A stretch of DNA of 64,000 nt from Duganella sp. CF402 (GTDB taxonomy: Bacteria; Pseudomonadota; Gammaproteobacteria; Burkholderiales; Burkholderiaceae_D). Below are positions 1 to 8,480 of this stretch, in pieces (position 1 is the first letter of the stretch; each line of letters opens with the position of its first letter). Location of the stretch: NCBI RefSeq assembly GCF_900109645.1, contig NZ_FOBG01000001.1, forward strand, positions 3,400,520 to 3,464,519, in the 5' to 3' direction. The position numbers were made by a program, and so were the translations under genes. The notes beneath the pieces were generated by a model. It was not told the origin of the DNA and did not search any database. It saw nothing but the letters and a program-made list of their open reading frames with translations.

Positions 1-229
1 CTGCTGGTTTAGCGGCTGCTTTTGGAGCGGCTTTTTTCACTGCTGGTTTAGCGGCAGCTTTCTTCACTGCTGGTTTAGCAGCTGGCTTGGCAGCGGCTTT
101 TTTCACAGCTGGTTTAGCGGCAGCTTTAGCGGCTGCTGGTTTTTTTGCTGGAGCAGCGGCTTTAGCGGCTGCAGGTTTCTTTGCTGGAGCAGCTTTCTTG
201 GCTGCTGGTTTCTTTGCGGCGGTTGCCAT
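1..229 (-). CDS. Histone H1-like Ala/Lys/Pro-rich DNA-binding protein (3' end off window)
   Basis: The visible 76 residues start MATAAKKPAAKK and are almost wholly Ala, Lys and Pro in repeated AAKKPAA and KPAVKKAA units, as in bacterial HC1/HC2-type nucleoid proteins that bind DNA through lysine-rich tails. The start at 229 has a good ribosome-binding site (GGAG, about 8 bases upstream). The gene runs off the left edge, so length and C-terminus are unknown. The DNA is repetitive because the protein is; this is codon-level repetition, not a CRISPR or satellite. The SWIB protein at 19796 has a similar AK-rich tail. Confidence 0.8.
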   Translation of the reverse strand, partial: MATAAKKPAAKKAAPAKKPAAAKAAAPAKKPAAAKAAAKPAVKKAAAKPAAKPAVKKAAAKPAVKKAAPKAAAKPA

Positions 230-1188
230 GTTTAGTTCTCCTTCATCGGGGATGGGAAAAATTCGTTTACAAGATTTAAACCCGTCCAACCCGGGATTGG
301 GCCAGGCGAATTATTCATCGGCGCAAACAGCATTCCGTTTGCGCTAATGAATTCGGCACTAGCTGAACTGCTGCATCTCCTCACAAGTGCAGCGCTTCAG
401 CCATCGATCCACCCGCCGTCCGAGGCCGGCGCGGCGTGTGGATACAAATCTTGTCGCGACGTTTTGCGGTGGTCCGGGCGTGTCCTCAGCTCCTGGAACC
501 TGCGTCGCAGCCACGTCGCGGTTTTCGTTTTCAAACAAAAAACCGCCCGGCCTGAATTGAATCAGGCAAGACGGTTGAACAAAAACGACGTGGTCTTGTG
601 CATATCTGTGTGAATCTATGTCCCGTATCGCGGTCATCACTGCGTGGTGCGCCTTCAAATTTTTCGCACTTTTTAAATCACGCATTTTCAAGTTCGTAAA
701 GTACACGAAAACCTTGTCGGTGCGCAACCAGCACGATAGAGATTCACGCGCTTTTTTTACGTTCGACGTGCGCCGGTTCACGCATGCATACCGATTCAAG
801 CTGCTCGACTGCTTCGCTGCGCGCACTTCACGCGCGCTCAATCGGGTTCGGGAAGTGCCGCGCGCATCGCGCTGAAAAAACGCACTTCAAAGTAAGCCTT
901 ATGCAGACTGGGTTTCTTTGACGCCGCCAAAATCGGCCAGAAAATCACGCCACCCGCTTCCGAATCCGAGAGCGCTGGCGCAGGGTTCACGCGTCGTCGC
1001 AGCTCGCTGTTTTTAATTCGTCGCGATTATGAGACAGAGTAAGGCGAATAGCAAGCGGAATACAGCGCGAAGCCGCAGCGCATCTGCGTTTTAGTGCGTG
1101 TGTTCGAACGCGTTTGATCGCCGGCGCGATCATGTAAATCGACGTTAAGGCATGCGGAGACAGGCCGCGTTTGAATTGGTGCGCGCGC
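230..1188. other. Long intergenic stretch without a supported gene
   Basis: About 960 bases separate the histone-like gene from the MarR gene. Open frames here (for example 359-841 on the minus strand) have unconvincing composition, no ribosome-binding site and no recognisable motif. There is a large imperfect palindrome at 308-353: an 8-bp perfect stem GCGCAAAC/GTTTGCGC (321-328 and 337-344) flanked by GAATT/AATTC arms. A second stem, CGGTTTT/AAAACCG, lies near 520-550. The sequence is less GC-biased than its neighbours. It could hold regulatory DNA of the histone-like gene or an unrecognised small RNA; nothing decides this. Confidence 0.4.
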
Positions 1189-1659
1189 TTACTCGGCGTC
1201 TTCCAGCTTGCGGCGGGCCACCCACTCGTTCATGCCGGCGGCCATGCGCTTGAGCAGGCGGGCGAGGTCGCGGCGCTCGGCGCTGCTCCAATCGGCCATC
1301 AGTTCGCCGACGATCTCTTCGCGCATACGGTCGATGGCGTCCGCCATCTCGCGTCCGAGCTCCGTCACTTCCGCTTCGCGCACGCGCTTGTCGCGGGTGC
1401 CGGCGCGACGCACCACCAGTCCCAGTTCATCGAGACGCGCCACCTGGCGGCTGACGGTGGTGTAGTCGCGGCCGACCAGATCGGCCAGCTCCACCACGCC
1501 GATCGGACCGCGCCGGTCGATGCGCACCAGCAGGGGAAGCAGTGCACGCTCGAGCGGCATGGCCATCTCGGACATCAGTTCGACGTCGGGCTCGGGACGG
1601 CTCATGAAGCCGATGATGTCGAGCAGCGCGTCATGCAAATCGCGGATATCTTTATTCAT
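1189..1659 (-). CDS. MarR-family transcriptional regulator
   Basis: A 156-residue winged-helix protein. The MarR core is clear: LPLLVRIDRRGPIGVVELADLVGRDYTTVSRQVARLDELGLV is helix-turn-helix, followed by the wing VRRAGTRDKRVREAEVT. The start MNKDIRDLHD at 1659 is chosen because upstream residues are Cys/Arg-rich and unlike the family. No Shine-Dalgarno precedes this ATG, and a TATAAT lies only 7 bases upstream on the same strand, so the mRNA may be leaderless. It is divergent from a flavin monooxygenase; twin inverted repeats between the genes suggest that it represses both. The ligand is unknown, perhaps an aromatic compound. Confidence 0.88.
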   Translation of the reverse strand: MNKDIRDLHDALLDIIGFMSRPEPDVELMSEMAMPLERALLPLLVRIDRRGPIGVVELADLVGRDYTTVSRQVARLDELGLVVRRAGTRDKRVREAEVTELGREMADAIDRMREEIVGELMADWSSAERRDLARLLKRMAAGMNEWVARRKLEDAE

Positions 1660-1677
1660 ATGTGCATTATACACATA
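1659..1677. promoter_or_regulatory. MarR operator 1
   Basis: Perfect inverted repeat TATGTG-7 bp-CACATA. It overlaps the MarR start codon and contains a minus-strand TATAAT (1671-1666), so binding would block the regulator's own promoter. Its arms are identical to those of operator 2 at 1708, with centres 49 bp apart. Confidence 0.75.
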
Positions 1678-1681
1678 GTTC

Positions 1682-1710
1682 TTGACACGATTTTTCGACC
1701 GGAATAATAT
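1682..1710 (+). promoter_or_regulatory. Sigma-70 promoter of the flavin monooxygenase
   Basis: Consensus -35 TTGACA (1682-1687), 17-bp spacer, -10 TAATAT (1705-1710). The predicted start near 1717 gives a leader of about 23 bases. Operator 2 overlaps the -10 and start region, so this strong promoter is probably held off by the MarR protein. Confidence 0.75.
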
Positions 1711-1726
1711 GTGCAAAATACACATA
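1708..1726. promoter_or_regulatory. MarR operator 2
   Basis: Inverted repeat TATGTG-7 bp-CACATA with arms identical to operator 1. It covers the end of the -10 and the predicted transcription start of the monooxygenase, the usual geometry for steric repression. Confidence 0.75.
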
Positions 1727-1739
1727 CATGGAGAGCAGC

Positions 1740-3218
1740 ATGCACACTGATATTCTGATCTGCGGCGCCGGTGCGGCCGGCATGACACTGGCGATCGACC
1801 TCGCGCGCCGCAACGTGGACTTCGTTCTGATCGATCAGGCGGATGAGCCGTTCAGTGGTTCGCGCGGCAAAGGCATCCAGCCGCGCACCCTGGAAATCTT
1901 CGAAGCGCTGGACGTGGCCGACCGCATGATCGCCGCTGGTGGACGCTATCCGTCGCAGCGCCACTACGCGGCCGACGGCAGCTACCACGATGAAGTCTCG
2001 GTGCAGGCCAGCGCCGCCACGCCGGCCGAACCCTATGGCGAGCCGCTGATGCTGCCGCAGCACCTGACCGAAGGCATCCTGCGCACACGGCTGGCGGAGC
2101 TGGGACATGCGCCGCGCTATGGCCATGCGCTGCTGGGATTTGAACAGGACGCCAACAGCGTCACCGCACGCGTGGCGTCCGTCGAGGAAGAGATCACGAT
2201 ACGCGCCCGCTACCTGATCGGCGCCGACGGCGGTCGCAGCACGGTGCGCAAAACCCTGGGCGTGGATTTTCCCGGCGAGTCGCTGGGCGCCCGCGCGGTG
2301 GTGGCCGACCTCACGCTCAGCGGCTTGACGCGCGAGGTATGGCATCGCTGGGGCAAAGGCGCTGGCCAGATTAGCCTCTGCCCTTTGCAAGGGACCACGC
2401 TATTCCAATTGCAGATGCCGATTCCGCTGGAAGGTGAGTTCGATCTGTCGGACGCCGGCCTCGCCGCCGCCATTGTCGAACGTACCGGGTGCGATGACAT
2501 CGCGCTGCATGCCGTCCACTGGCGTTCGGACTACGCGATGAGCGCGCGGCTAGCAGAGCGCTATCGAGTGGGCCGCGTGTTCCTCGCCGGCGATGCGGCG
2601 CACGTGCATCCGCCGACCGGCGGGCAAGGCTTGAACACCAGCGTGCAGGATGCCTGGAACCTGGGGTGGAAACTGGCGGCCGTGCTGCGCGGCGCCGATG
2701 ACGCGCTGCTCGACACTTATGAAGAAGAGCGGCGTGAGATCGCCGCCGGGATGCTGGGCATGTCCACCCGCCTGCTCGACGCCGCCCGCGAGCGTGGCGA
2801 CCTGCGGCGAGGGCGCGAACAGCAGCAGCTGGATCTCGGCTATCCGGCATCCTCGCTGTCGCTCGACGAACGCGGCGACGATGCACCGCTGCGCGCCGGC
2901 TACCGCGCACCGGACGCACCACTGCTTGGCGCCGGTGGACAGCCGTGCCGTTTGTTTTCGCTATTGAAATCGGGAGATTGGATCATGCTGCGCTATGAAG
3001 CGCGGAGTGAACCGGTGATCGCTCCTCGCCGTGGCCTGCGCATCATCGACATCGGCCAGCATGCCGCCTTGCGCGATCAAGAGGGCCACCTGCGCACCGC
3101 CTACGGCTTCGCACCCGGCGACATCGCCCTGCTCCGCCCCGACGGCTATCTCGCCGTCCTCACCCACGACGAAAGCAGCGCGGCGCTGGCGGCATACATT
3201 GGCCGCTCATTGCATTAG
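1740..3218 (+). CDS. FAD-dependent aromatic-ring monooxygenase (PheA/TfdB/MhpA-like)
   Basis: A 492-residue group A flavoprotein hydroxylase. The dinucleotide fold GAGAAG is at residues 9-14, the conserved DG motif GADGGRS near 161-167, and the FAD-ribityl motif GDAAHVHPPTGGQGLN near 284-299. A short C-terminal thioredoxin-like region is typical of phenol hydroxylase relatives. Such enzymes use NAD(P)H and O2 to hydroxylate phenolic or polyketide substrates; the substrate cannot be read here. ATG 1740 is preferred to ATG 1728 because GGAGAG at 1730-1735 is correctly placed for it. It is controlled with the divergent MarR gene. Its 3' end overlaps the convergent DUF1016 remnant by 12 bp. Confidence 0.88.
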   Translation: MHTDILICGAGAAGMTLAIDLARRNVDFVLIDQADEPFSGSRGKGIQPRTLEIFEALDVADRMIAAGGRYPSQRHYAADGSYHDEVSVQASAATPAEPYGEPLMLPQHLTEGILRTRLAELGHAPRYGHALLGFEQDANSVTARVASVEEEITIRARYLIGADGGRSTVRKTLGVDFPGESLGARAVVADLTLSGLTREVWHRWGKGAGQISLCPLQGTTLFQLQMPIPLEGEFDLSDAGLAAAIVERTGCDDIALHAVHWRSDYAMSARLAERYRVGRVFLAGDAAHVHPPTGGQGLNTSVQDAWNLGWKLAAVLRGADDALLDTYEEERREIAAGMLGMSTRLLDAARERGDLRRGREQQQLDLGYPASSLSLDERGDDAPLRAGYRAPDAPLLGAGGQPCRLFSLLKSGDWIMLRYEARSEPVIAPRRGLRIIDIGQHAALRDQEGHLRTAYGFAPGDIALLRPDGYLAVLTHDESSAALAAYIGRSLH

Positions 3219-4110
3219 GCGACGACGCTCCAGCCGTTCGCGGGCATCGGCCAGCGCGGAGCGCAGCTGGCGCTCCAGTTCCGCCTTGGGCGGCAGCTCG
3301 GTCCAATACTCGGCGACCGTGATGCCGTCCTTCTGCACCTGCAGCAGCTCGACCTGCTCGTGGCTCGACTCCGCGCACAGGATCAAACCAATAGGCGCCT
3401 CCTCGCCGGGCTGGCGCTCGTAGCGGTCCAACCACTTGAGATAGAGCTCCATCTGCCCCTTGTGCGCCGCCTTGAAGCGTCCCAGCTTCAACTCAATCGC
3501 CACCAGCCGCCGCAAACGCCGATGAAAGAACAGCAGATCAAGATAAAAGTCCTCACCATCAATCACCATCCGCTTCTTCCGCTCGACGAAAGCAAAGCCC
3601 TGGCCTAACTCCAGGATGAACGCCTTCAACTGAATCAGAATGGCCGCCTCCAGATCCGCCTCATCGTGACCATCGCGCAGACCAAGGAAATCCAGAAAAT
3701 ACGGATCCTTGAACACCGCTTCGGGCGCACCCTCTGGCGCTGAAAGTTCGGCACTGGCGATCTCGTGACGCTCATAGGCTTTCCGCTCAATCTGCCGACG
3801 CAGCTCGCGCATGCTCCATCGCTCCGCCGCGCTTTGCCGGGCATAGTACAAGCGAGCGGCCTCTTTTTTTAGTGGTATGAGATACAGAAAGTGTGTCCAA
3901 CTCAATTGTCGCATCAGTGATGCGACAATTTCCTGGTCGGAAAAGGCTTGAGAAAATTGCACCATACGGCGAAGATTCTGCACCTCGAAGCCGCGGCCAA
4001 ACTCCCGTTCCAGTTTCTGGGCTCAGTTCGGCATTGACTGTGGCAGCCAATCGCTGCCGGCTGGCGCAATGAGACTGCGTAACTCCGCATGCAAGGACTC
4101 CACATCACCG
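3207..4110 (-). pseudogene. Decayed DUF1016 (YhcG-type PD-(D/E)XK) nuclease gene
   Basis: An open frame from a GTG at 3983 encodes the C-terminal two thirds of a YhcG-like protein (NLRRMVQFSQAF, RQLSWTHFL, then the nuclease core with EDFYLDLLFFHRRLRRLVAIELK, where D and ELK are expected active-site residues). The N-terminal part is broken across frames: LHAELRSLIA reads at about 4065-4094, RQRLAATVNAEL in a second frame at about 4024-4062, and EREFGRGFEVQ in the frame of the main ORF at about 3983-4014. The roughly 35 residues that normally follow NAEL (the LLYWQIG segment) are missing. Frameshift plus deletion point to an inactivated gene. DUF1016 proteins are often linked to restriction or phage defence. 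Confidence 0.8.
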
Positions 4111-4138
4111 GTCAGCAAATGGGAACGCCTGAAATGAC

Positions 4139-4163
4139 AAAAGCCCTGCAATGCAGGGCTTTT
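4139..4163 (-). terminator. Intrinsic terminator of nrdB
   Basis: An 11-bp stem (AAAAGCCCTGC with GCAGGGCTTTT, 3-base loop) about 20 bases past the nrdB stop, ending in TTTT on the minus strand. It is symmetric enough to work in both directions. Confidence 0.8.
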
Positions 4164-4182
4164 GGTTCGGGGCTGAGGGAGA

Positions 4183-5292
4183 TTAGTCCCAGTTCAGCGC
4201 GCCGCCGGTCTGGTATTCGATGACGCGGGTTTCGAAGAAGTTACGCTCTTTCTTCAGGTCGATCATCTCGCTCATCCACGGGAATGGGTTTTCTTCCTGA
4301 TCGAACAGCGCTTCCAGGCCGATCTGGGTGGCGCGGCGGTTGGCGATGAAGCGCAGGTAGCCTTTGAACATGGTGGCGTTCAGGCCCAGCACGCCGCGTG
4401 GCATGGTGTCTTCGGCGTAGGCGTACTCCAGTTCCACCGCTTTCAGGAACAGCTGCTTGATCTCTTCCTTGAAGGCCGGGGTCCACAGCAGCGGGTTTTC
4501 CATCTTGATGGTGTTGATCAGGTCGATGCCGAAGTTGCAGTGCATCGATTCGTCACGCAGGATGTACTGGTACTGCTCGGCGGCGCCCATCATCTTGTTC
4601 TGACGGCCCAGCGCCAGGATCTGGGTGAAGCCGACGTAGAAGAACAGGCCTTCCATCAGGCAGGCGAACACGATCAGCGATTTGAGCAGTTTCTGGTCCT
4701 GCTCCACGGTGCCGGTGGTGAAGGCCGGGTCGGTCAGGGTGTCGATGAACGGAATCAGGAACTCGTCCTTGTCGCGGATCGATTTGACTTCGTTATAGGC
4801 GTTGAAGATCTCTTGCTCGTCCAGGCCCAGCGATTCGACGATGTACTGGTAGGCGTGGGTGTGGATCGCTTCTTCAAACGCCTGGCGCAGCAGGTACTGG
4901 CGGCACTCAGGAGCGGTGATGTGGCGGTAGGTGCCCAGCACGATGTTGTTGGCGGCCAGCGAGTCGGCGGTGACGAAGAAGCCCAGGTTGCGCTTGACCA
5001 GGCGACGCTCGTCGTCGGTCAGGCCGTTCGGGTTCTTCCACAGCTCGATGTCGCGCTGCATGTTCACTTCCTGCGGCATCCAGTGGTTGGCGCAGCCGGC
5101 CAGGTATTTGTCCCAGGCCCATTTGTATTTGAACGGCACCAGCTGATTGACGTCGGTTTTGCCGTTGATGATGCGCTTGTCGTCCGCGTTGACGCGCAGC
5201 GCGACTTGCTCAGCGCTGCCCTCGGTGGCCAGCGCGGCTTGATTTACTACTGGTTTGGCCGATGCGGCCTCGTCGTCCCAGGACAGCGACAT
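4183..5292 (-). CDS. nrdB: Ribonucleoside-diphosphate reductase beta subunit (class Ia)
   Basis: A 369-residue R2 protein that holds the diiron centre and tyrosyl radical for ribonucleotide reduction. Expected residues are visible: D110 ([10 protein letters not shown]), E141 and H144 ([12 protein letters not shown]), radical Tyr148 spaced H-x3-Y as in E. coli, a Glu in CLMEGLFFY, and Glu/His in RDESMH. The start MSLSWDDE at 5292 has AAGGA upstream; the longer frame reads through a repeat element. It lies downstream of nrdA in the same direction, separated by about 98 bp that contain a dispersed palindromic repeat. It ends at a clear intrinsic terminator. Confidence 0.97.
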   Translation of the reverse strand: MSLSWDDEAASAKPVVNQAALATEGSAEQVALRVNADDKRIINGKTDVNQLVPFKYKWAWDKYLAGCANHWMPQEVNMQRDIELWKNPNGLTDDERRLVKRNLGFFVTADSLAANNIVLGTYRHITAPECRQYLLRQAFEEAIHTHAYQYIVESLGLDEQEIFNAYNEVKSIRDKDEFLIPFIDTLTDPAFTTGTVEQDQKLLKSLIVFACLMEGLFFYVGFTQILALGRQNKMMGAAEQYQYILRDESMHCNFGIDLINTIKMENPLLWTPAFKEEIKQLFLKAVELEYAYAEDTMPRGVLGLNATMFKGYLRFIANRRATQIGLEALFDQEENPFPWMSEMIDLKKERNFFETRVIEYQTGGALNWD

Positions 5293-5331
5293 AATGAGTT
5301 CCTTCTGAGTTCTGTATATATTAGTACCAAT

Positions 5332-5386
5332 GTCGTCCCCGCGCAGGCGGGGACCCAATTGGATTCCGGCCTACGCCGGAATGACG
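5332..5386. repeat. Dispersed double-palindrome intergenic repeat, copy A
   Basis: GTCGTCCCCGC...GCGGGGACCCAATTGGATTCCGGCCTACGCCGGAATGACGG-type element (55 bp) between nrdB and nrdA. Each half is a short hairpin (CCCCGC/GCGGGG and ATTCCGGC/GCCGGAAT), and the two halves also pair with each other. Copies B-D lie at 24480, 42696 and 45317. Confidence 0.75.
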
Positions 5387-5390
5387 GCTG

Positions 5391-8309
5391 TTATTGGCAG
5401 GCTTCGCATTCCTCGAAACCGTCGTCGCCTGGACGCAGGTAGCAGGCGGCGCCGTCTTCTTCGGTCGAGGCGGCAGCGACAGGCGCTGGCGCCGGTGCTG
5501 CACTTGCTGCAGCCAAGCCGCCATCCACTGGCACCGCGTTCAGGGCGCCGGTCTTGGAGGTCGACTTCTCGGTGTGAGTGGCCGAGGTGGTGCGCAGGTA
5601 GTAGGTGGTTTTCAGGCCACGCAGCCATGCCAGCTTGTAGGTTTCGTCCAGCTTCTTGCCCGAGGCGCCAGCCATGTAGATGTTCAGCGACTGTGCCTGG
5701 TCGATCCATTTCTGGCGACGCGAGGCAGCTTCCACCAGCCAGCTAGGCGACACTTCGAACGCGGTTGCATAAATGTCACGCAGGTCGTTCGGGATGCGGT
5801 CGATCTTGGCCAGCGAACCGTCGAAGTATTTCAGGTCGGCGATCATCACCTCGTCCCACAGGTCGCGTGCTTTCAGGTCACGTACCAGGTAGGCGTTGAT
5901 CTCGGTGAACTCGCCCGACAGGTTGGACTTCACGTACAGGTTCTGGAAGGTCGGTTCGATGCAAGCCGACACGCCGATGATGTTCGAAATGGTCGCGGTC
6001 GGAGCGATCGCCACGCAGTTCGAGTTACGCATGCCGAACTTCTTGATGCGCTCGCGCACCGGGGTCCAGTCCATCGCCGACGACAGGTCTTGCTCCAGGT
6101 AGCCGCCGCGCTCTTCGGCCAGCAGTTTGATCGAGTCCTGTGGCAGGATGCCGCGATCCCACAGCGAACCTTTGTACGAAGCGTAGTGGCCGCGTTCTTC
6201 AGCCAGTTCGGTCGAGGCCAGGTAGGCGTAGTAGCAGACGGCTTCCATCGAGGTGTCGGCGAACTGCACCGATTCCATCGACGAGAACGGCACACGCATC
6301 ATGTGCAGGCAGTCCTGGAAGCCCATCACGCCCAGGCCCACCGGACGGTGACGCATATTGGCGTTACGCGCTTTTTCCACCGCGTAGTAGTTAATGTCGA
6401 TCACGTTATCCAGCATGCGCATCGCGGTGCGGATGGTTTTCTGCAGCTTGACGTGATCCAGCTTGCCCTCTTTCATGTGGGCCGGCAGGTTGACCGAACC
6501 CAGGTTGCAGACGGCGATTTCGTCCGGACCGGTGTTCAGGGTGATCTCGGTGCACAGGTTCGAGCTGTGGACCATGCCCACGTGCTGCTGCGGCGAACGG
6601 ATGTTGCAAGGATCTTTGAAGGTGATCCAAGGGTGGCCGGTTTCGAACAGCATCGACAGCATCTTGCGCCACAGGTCCAGCGCCTGGATTTTCTTGAACA
6701 CGCGGATTTCGCCGGCGGCCGCCTTGGCTTCGTAGCCCAGGTAGGCTTTTTCGAAGGCCTTGCCGACCAGGTCGTGCAGGTCAGGCGTGTCGGATGGCGA
6801 GAACAGGGTCCATTCGCCTTTTTCCATCACGCGCTTCATGAACAGGTCTGGAATCCAGTTGGCGGTGTTCATGTCGTGGGTGCGGCGGCGGTCGTCGCCG
6901 GTGTTCTTGCGCAGGTCCAGGAACTCTTCGATGTCCATGTGCCAGGTTTCCAGGTAGGCGCAGACCGCGCCCTTGCGCTTGCCGCCCTGGTTGACCGCCA
7001 CGGCGGTGTCGTTGACCACTTTCAGGAACGGCACCACGCCTTGCGATTTGCCGTTGGTGCCCTTGATGTGGGCGCCCAGTGCACGCACAGGGGTCCAGTC
7101 GTTACCCAGGCCGCCGGCGAATTTCGCCAGCAGGGCGTTTTCCTTGATGGCGTCGTAGATGCCTTCCAGATCGTCCGAGACGGTGGTCAGGTAGCACGAC
7201 GACAGCTGCGAACGCAGGGTGCCCGAGTTGAACAGGGTCGGGGTCGACGACATGAAGTCGAAGGTCGACAGCAGGTTGTAGAACTCGATGGCGCGCGCTT
7301 CGCGGTCGGTTTCGTTCAGGGCCAGGCCCATTGCGACCCGCATGTAGAAGGCCTGTGGCATTTCGATGCGGACATCGCGCACGTGCAGGAAGTAGCGGTC
7401 GTACAGGGTTTGCAGGCCGATGTAGCCGAACTGCAGGTCGCGGTCGGCGACGATGGCTTTGGCCAGGCGGGCCAGGTCGAATTCACCGAGTTTGGTGTCC
7501 AGCAGTTCGGCCGCGATACCTTTGGCGATGTACTGCGGGAAGTAGGTCACGTATTCGGCGGCGGCGGCGGCTTGCGCGACTTCCTTGCCGAAGACTTCCT
7601 TGCGGATAGTGTGCAGCAGGATGCGGGCGGTCACTTGCGAGTAAGCCGGATCCTTTTCCATCAGCGCGCGGGCAGCCAGGATGGCGGATTTGTGCAGCTC
7701 TTCGACCGGCACGCCGTCGTACAGGTTTTTCAGGGTTTCAGCGACGATGGCGTCGGCATCCACGTGTTTTTCCAGGCCCTGGCAGGCAGCGCCGATCAGG
7801 CTGGTCACGCGGCTCAGTTCCAGCGGCTTGCGCTCGCCGTTTTCCAGCACGTGGATTTGCGGTGCGGCGATGGTGGCGGCGCCCGAAGCTTCCTTGGCGG
7901 CGCGGCGCTCTTCCATTTGCTTGGCGCGGTACAGCACGTAGGCGCGGGCAACGTCATGTTCGCCCGAGCGCATCAGGGCCAGTTCAACCTGGTCTTGCAC
8001 GTCTTCGATGTGGAAAGTGCCGCCCGATGGCTGGCGGCGCACCAGTGCCGACACCACGCTGGCGGTCAGCTGTTCCACCAGTTCACGGATGCGGGCCGAA
8101 GCTGCGCCCTGGCCGCCATTCACGGCCAGGAAGGCCTTGGTCATGGCGACTGCAATTTTCGACGGTTCAAACGCCACAACCGCGCCGTTACGGCGGATGA
8201 TGCGATAGTCACCGAGGTCGCTCGCTGCCGTTGCCGGGCTGCTGGCGGTACTCGCAGCCACTGCTGGTACCAGTGCTGGATTGATGGTGATGTCTTGAGT
8301 AGATTGCAT
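5391..8309 (-). CDS. nrdA: Ribonucleoside-diphosphate reductase alpha subunit (class Ia)
   Basis: A 972-residue R1 subunit. Two N-terminal ATP-cone-like segments can be seen, near residues 33-128 (IIRRNGAVVAFEPSKI) and 150-245 (HVLENGERKPLELSRV), as in the Pseudomonas NrdA type; the ATP-cone senses ATP/dATP for overall activity. The catalytic core has NLCTE (radical-site Asn, Cys, Glu), SSCYL with a substrate-reducing Cys, PTATISNIIG, and a C-terminal redox pair in ECEACQ. GGGGAG upstream supports the start at 8309. It is transcribed ahead of nrdB. A sigma-70 promoter covered by two NrdR-type boxes lies 75-140 bp upstream. Confidence 0.97.
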   Translation of the reverse strand: MQSTQDITINPALVPAVAASTASSPATAASDLGDYRIIRRNGAVVAFEPSKIAVAMTKAFLAVNGGQGAASARIRELVEQLTASVVSALVRRQPSGGTFHIEDVQDQVELALMRSGEHDVARAYVLYRAKQMEERRAAKEASGAATIAAPQIHVLENGERKPLELSRVTSLIGAACQGLEKHVDADAIVAETLKNLYDGVPVEELHKSAILAARALMEKDPAYSQVTARILLHTIRKEVFGKEVAQAAAAAEYVTYFPQYIAKGIAAELLDTKLGEFDLARLAKAIVADRDLQFGYIGLQTLYDRYFLHVRDVRIEMPQAFYMRVAMGLALNETDREARAIEFYNLLSTFDFMSSTPTLFNSGTLRSQLSSCYLTTVSDDLEGIYDAIKENALLAKFAGGLGNDWTPVRALGAHIKGTNGKSQGVVPFLKVVNDTAVAVNQGGKRKGAVCAYLETWHMDIEEFLDLRKNTGDDRRRTHDMNTANWIPDLFMKRVMEKGEWTLFSPSDTPDLHDLVGKAFEKAYLGYEAKAAAGEIRVFKKIQALDLWRKMLSMLFETGHPWITFKDPCNIRSPQQHVGMVHSSNLCTEITLNTGPDEIAVCNLGSVNLPAHMKEGKLDHVKLQKTIRTAMRMLDNVIDINYYAVEKARNANMRHRPVGLGVMGFQDCLHMMRVPFSSMESVQFADTSMEAVCYYAYLASTELAEERGHYASYKGSLWDRGILPQDSIKLLAEERGGYLEQDLSSAMDWTPVRERIKKFGMRNSNCVAIAPTATISNIIGVSACIEPTFQNLYVKSNLSGEFTEINAYLVRDLKARDLWDEVMIADLKYFDGSLAKIDRIPNDLRDIYATAFEVSPSWLVEAASRRQKWIDQAQSLNIYMAGASGKKLDETYKLAWLRGLKTTYYLRTTSATHTEKSTSKTGALNAVPVDGGLAAASAAPAPAPVAAASTEEDGAACYLRPGDDGFEECEACQ

Positions 8310-8384
8310 TTAAGCTCCCCGGTTACAACGCGCAGTCGTTGCTGCCCGCATATGTATGTTTAACAAGAATTAGTGTCACGGCAA

Positions 8385-8431
8385 CCACTAGATCTAGTGC
8401 CGGACCCAACTCGATCCACTGATTGTAGTAG
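8385..8431. promoter_or_regulatory. Tandem NrdR boxes upstream of nrdA
   Basis: Box 1 (8385-8400) contains the perfect 14-bp palindrome CACTAGATCTAGTG. Box 2 (8416-8431) is a weaker copy, CACTGATTGTAGTA in its core. Their start-to-start distance is 31 bp, the three-turn spacing known for NrdR operators. Box 2 covers the nrdA -10. NrdR is a conserved nucleotide-sensing repressor of nrd genes; its gene is not in this window. Confidence 0.72.
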
Positions 8432-8450
8432 CCGCCTTTTCCCCGTGCAA
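8422..8450 (-). promoter_or_regulatory. nrdA sigma-70 promoter
   Basis: On the minus strand, -35 TTGCAC (8450-8445), 17-bp spacer and -10 TACAAT (8427-8422). The -10 lies inside NrdR box 2, and box 1 sits just downstream of the predicted start, so NrdR binding would block polymerase. Confidence 0.7.
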
Positions 8451-8480
8451 GGGGAAATTTTGTCGTTTACGGCAATTTTT

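Noticed and set aside
1..229. Tandem-repeat DNA that could be taken for a CRISPR or satellite
   Set aside because: Periodicity follows the codons of AAKKPA units of a histone-like protein; there are no spacers of uniform length.
359..841. 160-codon open frame on the minus strand
   Set aside because: No family motif, no ribosome-binding site, composition like noncoding DNA of this region.
5394..8363. 989-codon open frame on the plus strand
   Set aside because: It is exactly antisense to nrdA, whose motifs and promoter are clear; high-GC codon use leaves the opposite strand open.
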